DNA from: Shimia haliotis
Lineage (GTDB): Bacteria; Pseudomonadota; Alphaproteobacteria; Rhodobacterales; Rhodobacteraceae
Reading direction: 5' to 3'
DNA length: 64,000 bases
Assembly (NCBI RefSeq): GCF_900114415.1
Contig: NZ_FOSZ01000001.1
Location: 248,001-312,000 of the forward strand
The notes under the pieces were generated by a model. The model was not told the origin of the DNA and ran no database searches. It saw nothing but the letters and a program-made list of their open reading frames with translations. Shown piece after piece: positions 30,676-40,400 of this stretch. The position numbers and the translations under genes were made by a program. Each line of letters starts with the position of its first letter. The first letter of the stretch is position 1.

Positions 30676-31656
30676 TTAAAGGAATCCCAGCTTTTTCATC
30701 AGATCGCCGATGACTTTTTCCTGATCTTCAAGGAAGCTGCGGAAATCGTCGCCGGAGTTGTGGATGTTGACCCAGCCGTTGCGCGCACGCACTTCTTCCC
30801 ACTGAGGGGTGTCATACATCTTGGCAATCGCATCCTGATACATGGCGAGCTTGTCTTCAGGCAGGCCTGGAGCCGCGAAGAAACCACGCCAGTTCACGAA
30901 GGTTGTGTCGATGCCCTGTTCCATCATGGTTGGTGCGTCACCGTAGGCATCCACGCGCGCATCAGAGGTCACGCCGAGGATTTTGACTTCGCCCGCCTGT
31001 GCCAGCGCCACCGCTTCGGAGAATCCCGTGGAGAGCGCCTTGATTTCGCCCGACAAAAGCGCTGCCATGGCTTTACCGCCCGCGTCATAGGGGATGTATT
31101 TTACGTTGAGGGCATCCTTGCCGGCGGCTTCCATCACCATGGCCGCCACGAGGTGGTCCATGCCGCCTGGAACCGAGCCGCCACCGATCGCGGTGCTCGA
31201 AGGATCGGCGTCATAAGCTGCCATCAGATCGTCCATGGAGTTCAGCGGGCTGTCTTTGCCAACCACCAAAGCGGCGTAATCCCCGATGGTGCCCGACACC
31301 AGCGTCAGGTCACGGAAGTTGTGCGGGAACACGCCGGTCAGCGAGCGGATCACGATGGGTGTGGAATTCACCATCAATGTGCCGTGGTTGCTGTCTGCGT
31401 TTTCAATCAGATACCCGATGGCTTTGCCGCCACCGCCACCGGACATGTTTTCGTAGGATGCGGTGCCCACGAGGCCCGCTTTGGTCAGCGCCTCACCGGT
31501 GCCGCGTGCGGTGCCGTCCCATCCGCCACCGGCGCCGCCGGGGATGAGGAAGTGAATGCTGTCCGCAACCTTGTGGCCATCCGCCATGGCAGAGCCGGTG
31601 AGGGTGAATGCTGCCGCGGCAGCGAGCAAGGCGCGACGGCCCAGGTGGAATGTCAT
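30676..31656 (-). CDS. tctC: Tripartite tricarboxylate transporter substrate-binding protein TctC (Bug family)
   Basis: 326 residues. A signal peptide (RRALLAAAAAFTLTGSAMA) leads to a periplasmic Bug/TctC-fold protein: SIHFLIPGGAGGGWDGTARG near residues 32-52 (the ligand carboxylate loop), ENMSGGGGGKAIGYL, and ALSTGFSEAVALAQAGEVKI near 200. GGAGGA seven bases upstream supports ATG at 31656; the longer frame is not credible. It heads the tctCBA operon and faces tctD across 119 bases, a region that should carry promoters for both and the TctD site. Ligand is probably a carboxylate, not identifiable. Confidence 0.94.
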   Translation of the reverse strand: MTFHLGRRALLAAAAAFTLTGSAMADGHKVADSIHFLIPGGAGGGWDGTARGTGEALTKAGLVGTASYENMSGGGGGKAIGYLIENADSNHGTLMVNSTPIVIRSLTGVFPHNFRDLTLVSGTIGDYAALVVGKDSPLNSMDDLMAAYDADPSSTAIGGGSVPGGMDHLVAAMVMEAAGKDALNVKYIPYDAGGKAMAALLSGEIKALSTGFSEAVALAQAGEVKILGVTSDARVDAYGDAPTMMEQGIDTTFVNWRGFFAAPGLPEDKLAMYQDAIAKMYDTPQWEEVRARNGWVNIHNSGDDFRSFLEDQEKVIGDLMKKLGFL

Positions 31657-31775
31657 GTGTGTGTCCTCCCATTTGACATCTGCGGATTGCTCCGCGCATG
31701 ACTGAGGAGACTGAAGATGAAACCTGACATGAGCCTGACACGGCGCGAGAAAGGGTGGATGGAGGGCTCCGAGGA

Positions 31776-32441
31776 ATGCGGTTTCTGCTGATTGAGGATA
31801 CGGTTGATTTGGCGAAGGCGGTTGTCGACCGCCTGTCGCTGGACGGGCATGTGGTGGACCATGCCGCCGATCTGGGTACCGCTTGGGATTACGTAGCAAC
31901 GACGTCTTATGATCTGATTTTGTTGGATATTATGTTGCCGGACGGGGATGGTCGCGAGTTTTTGAGCCGACACCGGACAGCGCAGGAACGCACGCCGGTG
32001 ATTGTGTTGACCGCGCGCTCTGAGGTGTCGGATCGGGTGGGCATTCTGGATTTGGGCGCGGATGACTATATGGTCAAACCCATCGACTTTTCCGAGCTTG
32101 AAGCGCGATGTCGCGCGGTGCTCAGGCGCCGGGGAGGAGAGGCGCGCAACCTGATTCATTACGGGGATCTTGATTTTGATTCGGGGGCCGGCGTCGTGCG
32201 AGTCGCGGGGCAGGAGGTGCAATTGCGCACTCGGGAACTGCGCCTTTTTGAGGTGCTGATCCACGCGCCCGGACAGATTTTTTCCAAGGCCTCTCTTGTG
32301 GATCGGCTGTTCAGCTATGACGAGGAGGGCTCGGAAAACGCCATTGAGGTCTATGTCGCGCGACTGCGGCGTCACCTGCTGCCGTCCACGGTCAGGATCA
32401 CAACAGTGCGCGGTCTGGGCTATAAGCTGGAGGTCGGATGA
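31776..32441 (+). CDS. Response regulator, TctD-like (OmpR family)
   Basis: 221 residues. Receiver domain 1-115 with acidic pocket ED (residues 7-8), phospho-acceptor Asp51 (LILLDIMLPDGDG), Thr near 79 (VLTARSE) and Lys near 101 (YMVKP). The OmpR-type winged-helix domain follows (VQLRTRELRLFEVLIHAPGQ, ENAIEVYVARLRRHLLPS). ATG at 31776 follows a GGAGGG nine bases upstream. The histidine kinase gene overlaps its stop by four bases. In TctD systems the phosphorylated regulator induces the divergent tctCBA transporter genes, and the same head-to-head layout is seen here. Confidence 0.93.
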   Translation: MRFLLIEDTVDLAKAVVDRLSLDGHVVDHAADLGTAWDYVATTSYDLILLDIMLPDGDGREFLSRHRTAQERTPVIVLTARSEVSDRVGILDLGADDYMVKPIDFSELEARCRAVLRRRGGEARNLIHYGDLDFDSGAGVVRVAGQEVQLRTRELRLFEVLIHAPGQIFSKASLVDRLFSYDEEGSENAIEVYVARLRRHLLPSTVRITTVRGLGYKLEVG

Positions 32442-33814
32442 ACGCGCCAAACCAGCAAGGATCTATCCGGCGCAGGTTGCTTCTGTCTTTGATGGTGGCC
32501 GCCGGCGTGTTGGCTGTTGTGGTCTATTTTGTCGTGCAATCCGTTGCGCGGCAGGTGGCGCAGGAAAGTCAGGACAACGTTCTCGCGGCCTCTGCGCGCT
32601 CCATCCTCGACAGCGCGCGCGTGGCGGGCGGGCAGGTCAGCGTGGATTTCCCTTACTCCGCGTTGTCGATGCTCGACAGTGTCTCGGATGAACGGGTGTT
32701 TTACAAAATCCAGCTACAGGATAGTTTTTTGAGCGGCTATGAGGGGTTGCCCGACGCGGCAGAGCGTCTGGCCGAAACTCCGACTTATGTGTCGACAGAG
32801 TTTCTGGGAGAAGAGGTGCGTATTGCGACGGTTCGGCGGTCGGTTTCGATGGATGTGGGGCAAAGCTATTTGCAGGTTTCGGTCGCCCAGACCCTTTCGG
32901 GACAGAAACAGACGTTGGCGCGCATTTCGCGGACGGCCCTTGTGATCGGGCTCGGGTTCTTTGTGTTGTCGGCCTTTTTGGCGGTTGTGGTGGCGCAATC
33001 CGCCATTCGCCCTCTGGATCGTTTGACAGCGTCGGTGTCGAGGCGGGGGCCAAAAGATTTGCGGCCCGTTGCTGCTCCGGTGCCGTCGGAAATGGTGCCT
33101 TTGGTGGCATCGCTGAATTCGCTTATGGAACGGCTGCAGCGCTCATTGACGCGCTCTGAGGACTTTATTGCCGAGGCCGCGCATCGCGTGCGCACCCCGC
33201 TTGCGATTGTGCGTACCAAAGCCGAAATCATCGGGCGGCGCAGTCAGGACAACGAAACCCAGATCGCCTTGTCGGAAATGATCCATGCCATTGATGACAG
33301 TTCGCGCACCGCAGGGCAGTTGCTGGATCATGCGATGGTCACGTTCCGGCTGGATGACCCATTGAGCGAAGAGATCGAGCTTGCGCAGCTTGTCACCGAC
33401 ACAGTTGAACGTCTTCGCCCGATCGCGGATCTCAAGGAGATTGATTTGCATCTGGACAGGCTTACCGCAGGCACGCTGCGTGGGGACCGGATTTTGCTGC
33501 AAAACGCGTTTCACAATGTTTTGGACAACGCCTTGAAATACTCCCCCGCCGGCAGCGATGTGCGGGTGCAATGCCGCGCGGATGATGCGGAACTGAGCGT
33601 TGTTTTTCAGGACACCGGCCCCGGGTTTCCCGCCGAGGACATGCCGGCGCTGACGGATCGCTTTGTGCGAGGCGACAACGCGCAGGGAATTGTCGGTTCA
33701 GGCCTTGGCCTGACCATTGTCAAAGAGGTGGTGGAGGCCCACGGCGGAACCATCTCGATCACCAACTCAAAAGGCGGCGGCGGATGCGTAACCTTGTCCT
33801 TTCCCTCTGTTTGA
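32438..33814 (+). CDS. Sensor histidine kinase, TctE-like
   Basis: 458 residues. Two transmembrane helices, about 13-33 and 165-190, enclose a periplasmic sensor segment of the short TctE type. A HAMP-like linker follows, then DHp with the phospho-accepting His near residue 249 (AEAAHRVRTPLAIVR), and an ATP-binding domain with HNVLDNALKYSP (N box), DTGPGF (G1) and GSGLGLTIVKEV (G2). It overlaps tctD by four bases and is itself overlapped by 31 bases by a periplasmic binding protein gene, which suggests that the three are made together. The ligand may reach the sensor through that protein. Confidence 0.94.
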   Translation: MNAPNQQGSIRRRLLLSLMVAAGVLAVVVYFVVQSVARQVAQESQDNVLAASARSILDSARVAGGQVSVDFPYSALSMLDSVSDERVFYKIQLQDSFLSGYEGLPDAAERLAETPTYVSTEFLGEEVRIATVRRSVSMDVGQSYLQVSVAQTLSGQKQTLARISRTALVIGLGFFVLSAFLAVVVAQSAIRPLDRLTASVSRRGPKDLRPVAAPVPSEMVPLVASLNSLMERLQRSLTRSEDFIAEAAHRVRTPLAIVRTKAEIIGRRSQDNETQIALSEMIHAIDDSSRTAGQLLDHAMVTFRLDDPLSEEIELAQLVTDTVERLRPIADLKEIDLHLDRLTAGTLRGDRILLQNAFHNVLDNALKYSPAGSDVRVQCRADDAELSVVFQDTGPGFPAEDMPALTDRFVRGDNAQGIVGSGLGLTIVKEVVEAHGGTISITNSKGGGGCVTLSFPSV

Positions 33815-34800
33815 TCTGCTGCGCCGGTTTCGCGGCCGCGCTGGAGATTGAAGACAATCAACGCTTTGGACCGGAAACGGCCGCCGTTGAACTGCGCCTT
33901 CTGTCCACGGCGGATACGCGGTTTTTTGCGCCTATGATTGTCTCTTTCCTTGAAGATAATCCCGACGTGGCGATCGACTATACCGTTGCCAGTTCTGCCG
34001 AGGTCATGGCCGCCATTCAAAGCGGTGATCACGCCTTTGATCTGGCGATATCCAGCGCCATGGATTTGCAGACAAAACTGGCCAATGACGGGCTCGCGCA
34101 GCGACACATATCGGACGCTACCGAGGCGTTGCCGGATTGGGCGATCTGGAACGACATGCTTTTTGCCTTCACTCAGGAGCCCGCGACCATCGTCGTGTCC
34201 AAACGCGCGTTTGACGAAAAAAGCATCCCGCAAAACCGGCAGGATTTGATTTCCTTGCTGCGTCAGTCTCCGGAGCGGTTTCGTGGCCGCATTGGCACGT
34301 ATGATGTGAGGGGCTCTGGGCTTGGGTATCTTTTTGCCACGCAGGACACCCGCGCCTCTGAAACCTATTGGCGGTTGACCGAGGTGCTCGGGAGCCTTGA
34401 CGCAAAGCTGTACTGTTGTTCCTCGGACATGATTGAGGCTGTAAAGACGGGAGAGTTGCTGATCGCCTATAATGTGCTGGGCAGCTATGTGGTGAACCGC
34501 GAGGACGCCGAGGAGTTTGCGATTGTTCTTCCGGATGATTTCACCACGGTGATGCTGCGCACTGCTCTGATCCCAAAAGGGGCCAGCCGCCCTGAAATGG
34601 CTGGGACGTTTGTGGACCACATGATGCGGCGGGCTCATGGCAGTGGCGGGGCGCGGCTGACGCATCCGGACCTGTCGCTTGATACACGGGTGACGGCGCT
34701 GAATCGTATTCGCATCGGGCCTGGGCTTTTGGTGTTTCTCGATCAACTCAAACGCCAAGCGTTTCTGACCGAATGGGAAAGCGCGATCTTGCAAGAATAG
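33784..34800 (+). CDS. Periplasmic solute-binding protein overlapping the tctE-like kinase gene
   Basis: 338 residues, type 2 periplasmic binding fold resembling the iron/2-aminoethylphosphonate/spermidine group. A signal peptide ends near residue 19 (CCAGFAAA). Domain landmarks: ELRLLSTADTRFFAPMIVSF, TVASSAEVMAAIQSG, FDLAISSAMDLQTKLANDG, RGRIGTYDVRGSGLGYLFAT and LYCCSSDMIEAVKTGELLIA. No membrane permease or ATPase gene is adjacent, while the gene overlaps the kinase by 31 bases, so I infer a ligand-presenting role in signalling rather than transport. Such SBP-kinase pairs are known for other two-component systems. The next gene starts 276 bases further. Confidence 0.85.
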   Translation: MRNLVLSLCLICCAGFAAALEIEDNQRFGPETAAVELRLLSTADTRFFAPMIVSFLEDNPDVAIDYTVASSAEVMAAIQSGDHAFDLAISSAMDLQTKLANDGLAQRHISDATEALPDWAIWNDMLFAFTQEPATIVVSKRAFDEKSIPQNRQDLISLLRQSPERFRGRIGTYDVRGSGLGYLFATQDTRASETYWRLTEVLGSLDAKLYCCSSDMIEAVKTGELLIAYNVLGSYVVNREDAEEFAIVLPDDFTTVMLRTALIPKGASRPEMAGTFVDHMMRRAHGSGGARLTHPDLSLDTRVTALNRIRIGPGLLVFLDQLKRQAFLTEWESAILQE

Positions 34801-35076
34801 GCATGCGGTCTGCCGCAGCACTAACGGCAAAACGGAACGCGCTTAGGGTTCCCCGCCAGTGAAGCGTGCTGTCTCTGGGCCAAAGGGTCAAAATGCAGGG
34901 GCGGTAAGTTTGTTTCCAGATGCGAAACAAACGGTGAAAAATCGGGGGATTTGCGCCGGTTTCGCCGTGAGAGATGCGACCAAATGGTCAAAACCCTTGC
35001 GTTGGGCCTTAAAAACAGGGACCTTTGTTGCGTTAACTATTTTAGCACTACGCATTTCGATCCATTGGGGGCTGCC

Positions 35077-37434
35077 ATGTTCGTCCCGACAAAAACTCGA
35101 AATATGCGTGCCGGACTATTGGGGGCGTTGTGCCTGTTGTTGGCCTTTGGCGGCAACAGTGGGAGCGTTCGTCTGTCTGCCGAAGTGGACCCCCTGACCG
35201 CGCCTTACGCTTTGGTGCCGTTTTCCGGCGATGACACGCTGCGCGATTTCACAGCCCGCCACCTCAAAGACCCTGACCTTTGGCCGACGGTTTTGCGCAT
35301 CAATGATATGGCGTCGGTGGCTGAGCTGAATCCGGGTGATGTGCTGCAAATGCCGGTTGTTCAGGTGGCGCTTGCGGATGAAGCTCTGGCGATGTCGTTG
35401 CTGGCGATCCAGAAAGCCACGGCAGAGGGCGCACGCCTGTTTGCGCCTTCCCAGATCGGAGCGGCAATTGCCGACCGTGACACCGCCGTTGAAAGTCGCG
35501 GCGAGGGACAGTGGCGTGATGTGGTGACGTATGCCGACTCAAGCACGGTTCACGCGGTTGAGGCCTTTGAAATCGCGGTCGCTCAGCGCGATCGCGCGGC
35601 GGAGGCGCTGATCACCGATATCCATGGGCGGGTAGAGGGGCGCGACCCGACAGAGGCGGCGTGGTCGAACCGCGCGCTTGATGACATTCTGGTCGAGTTT
35701 GAGCGTGTCAGAACGCTGACCAATTCGACCACGCAGGTGACGTTCCGCGATCTCAGCCGGTTGCGGCTCAACCCCAATTCCAACGCGACCATTCAGCGGA
35801 TGCGCTCTGATCCGTTGACAGGCAAGGAAGTGACCAAAGTCAGCCTACAAAGCGGTGACTTTTATGCGCTGCTCAATCAACTCAGCGATCAGGATAGCTT
35901 TGAAATCGATGTTCCCGGCATCCAGACCTCCACCGAAAGTGCGGATTTCTGGATCAAAAAGGCCGACGACAGCGCCTTGTTCGTGAACTACGACACGGCG
36001 GCTCTGGACATTCAAAGCGGGGCGGCGACAGTCTCGCTCGGACAGGACGAGGGGGTGGTGATCACCGACGCCGGCGTTGCCGCGCGGGCCGAGGTGTTGG
36101 AGCGCACGCTGTTGTCGTTGCCGCCAGATAAGGCAGAGGTTTTTGGCACCGGAGTCGATTTGGCGTGGCAGGATTTTCCTGAGGCCAGCGGCTATTGGTT
36201 CGAGGTTGCGGGCGATCCGGGGTTCAACCGCATGATCACGTCTGAATGGGGCGTCAAGGACGTCGGCTTTCGCGTCGACGGGCTGACGCCGGGGCTGCAC
36301 TACTGGCGCGTGTCGGCGCTCGATACATTGGGGTTGCCTGGAAAATGGTCCGAAACCCGCGCTTTTGATTTGCGAATTGACGATACAGCGCCGTTTCTGA
36401 TGGTGCTGGAACCTGCCGAGGCGACCTTGGTGGAGACTGCCACGCTGACATTTATTGGGGCCACGGAGGCCGGTGTGAGCCTGACCCTGAACGGGGCAGG
36501 GATTGATGTGTCAAACGACGGTAGCTTTGCTGCTCAAGTATCTCTTAAGGCAGGAGAAAACTCGGTTGAGCTGGTCGCGAAAGATGCGGCTGGAAACCTC
36601 TCATCCAAGCGTCGGATTGTAACCTATGTGCCGCGTGAGCAGGTGGAGATGACTCTTGACGACGGCCTCGCCCGTCAGGGTGATGTTCTGGTGAGCCGCA
36701 CGGATCAGATGACTGTTACGGCAACGACCACGGCACAGACCGGACAAGAGGCGGTGTTGCGGGACGAGGCCGGCAACGACATCGGCCGTACGCGCATCGG
36801 GGCGTCAGGACGGCTGGCCATGACCGTGCCCGCGGAGCCGGATGTGCGGCCCTATCGCATCGAGGTTCTTTCGCTGGGCGGCACGCCTGTGGGCAGTTTG
36901 GCGTTCTCTGTAGCATTGGACAATGAGGCGCCCCAGATCGTTCTGGATGTGCCGCCGCCGCGCGCCACGTCGGACTCGACGTTGGATTTGACCGGCGTTT
37001 TCGGGGATGCGATTCACCTGAGCCTCGATGGGCAGGATATTGAATTATTTGATGATTTCTTTGCGACGCAAGTGACTCTCTTACCAGGGCGCAACAGCTT
37101 TGAGCTTAGAGCAGAAGATGCGGCTGGGAATGTCGGTGTTTTGGCGATCGAGACCTTGTTTGACCTTGAGGCGCCCAACATTGAGCAGGCCGAGTTGCTG
37201 CGCCCAGAGGGTGAGGACGGCCCGATTGAGTTGATTGTGACGGCGTCAGACGCGGGCGGGTTGCGTCAGGCGGCGCCATATCTGGTTGAGGTCGGTGATC
37301 GGGAATTTGAGGGATACATGCGGTGTGACAACCGTGCAGGGCTGTGCCGCGCAAATCTGCCGGCCACGGCTGGAGACATGCGTCTGATCGAGGTGGTTGT
37401 GCTGGATTACGCCGGCAACGAGGCCTTCCGTTGA
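35077..37434 (+). CDS. Secreted multidomain protein: LysM-like, FecR-like and Ig-like domains
   Basis: 785 residues from the ATG at 35077; the frame extends upstream to 34951, but a signal-peptide-like helix (MRAGLLGALCLLLAFGGNSG) fits only near 35077. Order seen: a LysM-like segment at about 45-100 (PFSGDDTLRDFTARHLKDPD, LNPGDVLQMP), a helical part, a FecR-like domain at about 255-345 (VSLQSGDFYALL, DFWIKKADDS, GVVITDAGV), an FN3-like part at about 360-430 (HYWRVSALDTLGLPGKW), then several glucodextranase-type Ig-like domains (ENSVELVAKDAAGN; RNSFELRAEDAAGN) to the end. FecR-domain proteins beside cyclases occur elsewhere in alphaproteobacteria. Cell-envelope location is inferred. It is followed by the PKD gene after 26 bases. 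Confidence 0.82.
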   Translation: MFVPTKTRNMRAGLLGALCLLLAFGGNSGSVRLSAEVDPLTAPYALVPFSGDDTLRDFTARHLKDPDLWPTVLRINDMASVAELNPGDVLQMPVVQVALADEALAMSLLAIQKATAEGARLFAPSQIGAAIADRDTAVESRGEGQWRDVVTYADSSTVHAVEAFEIAVAQRDRAAEALITDIHGRVEGRDPTEAAWSNRALDDILVEFERVRTLTNSTTQVTFRDLSRLRLNPNSNATIQRMRSDPLTGKEVTKVSLQSGDFYALLNQLSDQDSFEIDVPGIQTSTESADFWIKKADDSALFVNYDTAALDIQSGAATVSLGQDEGVVITDAGVAARAEVLERTLLSLPPDKAEVFGTGVDLAWQDFPEASGYWFEVAGDPGFNRMITSEWGVKDVGFRVDGLTPGLHYWRVSALDTLGLPGKWSETRAFDLRIDDTAPFLMVLEPAEATLVETATLTFIGATEAGVSLTLNGAGIDVSNDGSFAAQVSLKAGENSVELVAKDAAGNLSSKRRIVTYVPREQVEMTLDDGLARQGDVLVSRTDQMTVTATTTAQTGQEAVLRDEAGNDIGRTRIGASGRLAMTVPAEPDVRPYRIEVLSLGGTPVGSLAFSVALDNEAPQIVLDVPPPRATSDSTLDLTGVFGDAIHLSLDGQDIELFDDFFATQVTLLPGRNSFELRAEDAAGNVGVLAIETLFDLEAPNIEQAELLRPEGEDGPIELIVTASDAGGLRQAAPYLVEVGDREFEGYMRCDNRAGLCRANLPATAGDMRLIEVVVLDYAGNEAFR

Positions 37435-37460
37435 AAGGGGCAAGTGTGGGGATGGTGACA

Positions 37461-40400
37461 ATGAAAAAGCACGCTTTAAGATGGGCGGTAATGCTTGGAC
37501 TGGCGGTGGCTTCTTTGCCGGCAAAAGCACAGGACACCGCGCCGCCTGCGGACCAGGGATTGCTCGTTGTCTATGGCATTTTGGCACCGACCCGTGAGGG
37601 GGATATCGATCATAAAGAGCAGATATTTTTTAGCATTCCCAAAGATTTGAGAGACAGAGTTTATGTCCGGATTTTTGATCCGGAGATGAGCGGCGATCAT
37701 GATTTCCGCTATGGGCGCTATGGTGCCAGCCAAACGATTTACCGCGTGGTCGGCGGCGATGGATCACGCACAGGCCCCCCGCGACCCGAGCCAGTCAAAA
37801 CCGGCGCACGTCCACAAAAAGCAAAGCGCGCCGAGGTGTTGGCGGAGCGTCCCGGAGACGTCCTGCGCGAAGAGGTTTTTGGCACCGATAGCAAAACCGA
37901 CGGTCACTGGGTGTCTCTGGGCTCGGTGCGGGCGAGACAGGGCGAGATCATTGGCGATCGGGCTTGGTTTCGAATTGATGTGATTGGCGCGGACGGCAAT
38001 GACGGTAACGGGTTTAACGTTGATGTAAGCCTTGCGCGCGATGTGCACCGACGGCCCAGTGGGCTGGAAATGGAGGCCTTCCAGCCGACGATCCGCTGGC
38101 CCGGCGGCACCGTTGGCACCCGCGTGGAGCTACGCAACCCGTCGAGCGGGCCACTGTCGGTGCAAAACTTTGATGGCGCTGCGGGGGATTTGCGTCTGAA
38201 CCGCATGTATTCGGACATCAGGTTGCAAGCCTCGGGCCAAAATCTCTGGGTCTCCGAGCAAGTGTCTCCTGACGAAGACTTGCTTGCGATCACCCTGCGG
38301 GGTGGGTTTGAGACCCCAAATGACGTCACTCTGTCGGTGTTTGATCAGACCGGACAGGCGCTGCCGATCCTGATGCCGCCCCGACAGGCGCCGCAACCCG
38401 AGCGCCCCGAGGCGTTGCCGCAGGCACGAGAACTGGCCGATTGCCGGTCCGTCGCCTTTGATGGCAGCTATGACGGCGCGGACCCGTTGCTCGCCTATAT
38501 GTGGGATTATGGCGACGGGGCCAGCGGCGATGAACCCGTCAGCGCCTACAGCTATGCCACGGCCGGAAAATTTGATGCCCGCCTTCGGGTTTTGCTGCCT
38601 GGGACACGCGCGGCCCGCGGATGGGAAGCCTCCGTGCCGGTCCATATCCGCAATGCGCCAGTTGCGGTGGCAGGGGAGGACATCACCGTGGCGCCTGGGG
38701 ATGTGGTGGCCTTTGACGGGGCAAATTCCGTGGCCAGCGACAGCCCGATCAGCCGCTATTTCTGGAGCTTTGGCGACGGCGTGGCAGTGGAAGGCATGAC
38801 CGCAGACCACGTTTATGGACAGGCCGGTTCCTACCGGTCGGTTTTGCGGGTGTCCGACACCAGCAGCCACCCCTGCAATTTTGGCGTTGCGACGCGACTG
38901 GTCACAGTGAACTCTGCACCGGTGGCGGAAGCCGGAACGGATCAAAGCACCATCGTCGGCCGAGCCGTGACGCTGGACGGCGCGGCAAGCTATGACGTGG
39001 ATGGCACCATTGGCGCGCATGTCTGGGATATGGGGGATGGCAACACGCTGACGGGCGCGCGTGTCACCCATGTTTATACCGAGCCGGGCGTTTACACGGT
39101 TGCCTTGTCGGTGACCGATGACAGTGGCGTCAGCAACGCGACCTCGCACGATCGCCTGACAATCCGCGTGAATGCGCCGCCGCAACCGGTGATCGAAGGC
39201 CCGTCCGAGCCCGTCGCGGTGGGAGAGGCGGTTGTGCTGGATGGCAGCAAATCAACGGACATGGATGGCGTGATCCTCAGCCACCTCTGGGATTTTGGTG
39301 ACGGCTCGATCGGCGAAGGGTCTTTGGCGCAATATGCTTGGGCCAAGCCCGGCGTTTACCGCGTGGTGCTGAGCGTGACCGACAATTCCGGCACCACAAG
39401 CGCAACACAACAGATCGCCTATGAGGTGATCGTCAACACCCGTCCCGTCGCCAATGCGGGCCCCGATCAGCTTGTGACCGCGTCGGAAGTGCAATTTGAC
39501 GGATCCGCGTCGCGCGACATAGACGGTGAGATTTCGCACTATCTCTGGGACTTCGGAGATGGCGCAACAGGTCAGGGGCCGCGCCCGGTGCATGCCTTTG
39601 CACGGTCAGGCACTTATGAGGTGGCGCTGACGGTCAAGGACGACAGTGGCGCGCCGCAATCCACCCACCGAGATACAATGCGCGTGGTGGTGAATGCCGC
39701 GCCGATTGCGGATGCGGGGCCTGCTTTGACCGTGGCACCTGATGAGGTCTTTGTTTTGGATGCTGGCGCGTCGGTCGACCCTGACGGGCGGGTGACGGAG
39801 CACCTTTGGACCTTTGCGGATGGCGGTTCAAAATCCGGCGTTCGGACCGAGCACAGTTTCCCGACCGCAGGGTTGTATCGCGTGCGTCTGACTGTGACCG
39901 ATGATTTCGCAGGTGGCGGGGCACAGGATGAAAGCGAGGTTCTGATCACCGTTAACGATCAGCCCGTGGCCAAGGCCGGACCGGACATCCGTATCGCACC
40001 GGATGAAAGCGTGATGTTTGATGCCAAGGGCTCGTTTGACCGCGACGGACAGCTGACCGGATTCAGCTGGGAGTTTGACGATTTGCAGACGCCGCTTGAG
40101 GCGGCAGCAGTAGAACGCGCGTGGCCGACCGCAGGCGTTTACAATGCCCGCCTTGTGGTCCGTGATGATGCAGGGGTGGCGAATTCCACAGCGCAAGACA
40201 GTGTTGTGATCCATGTGAACCACCGCCCCGAGGCCGAGGCGGGACCCGCAATCGACACCGACCGCTTGTTGGTGACGCTGGATGCGGGGGGCTCAGGCGA
40301 TGCGGATGGCGATAATCTCGTTTACATGTGGGATCTTGGCGACGGCTCGGAGCCGGTCTTTGGCCGTGAAATCGCGCATGTTTTTCCGCGCGCGGGCCGC

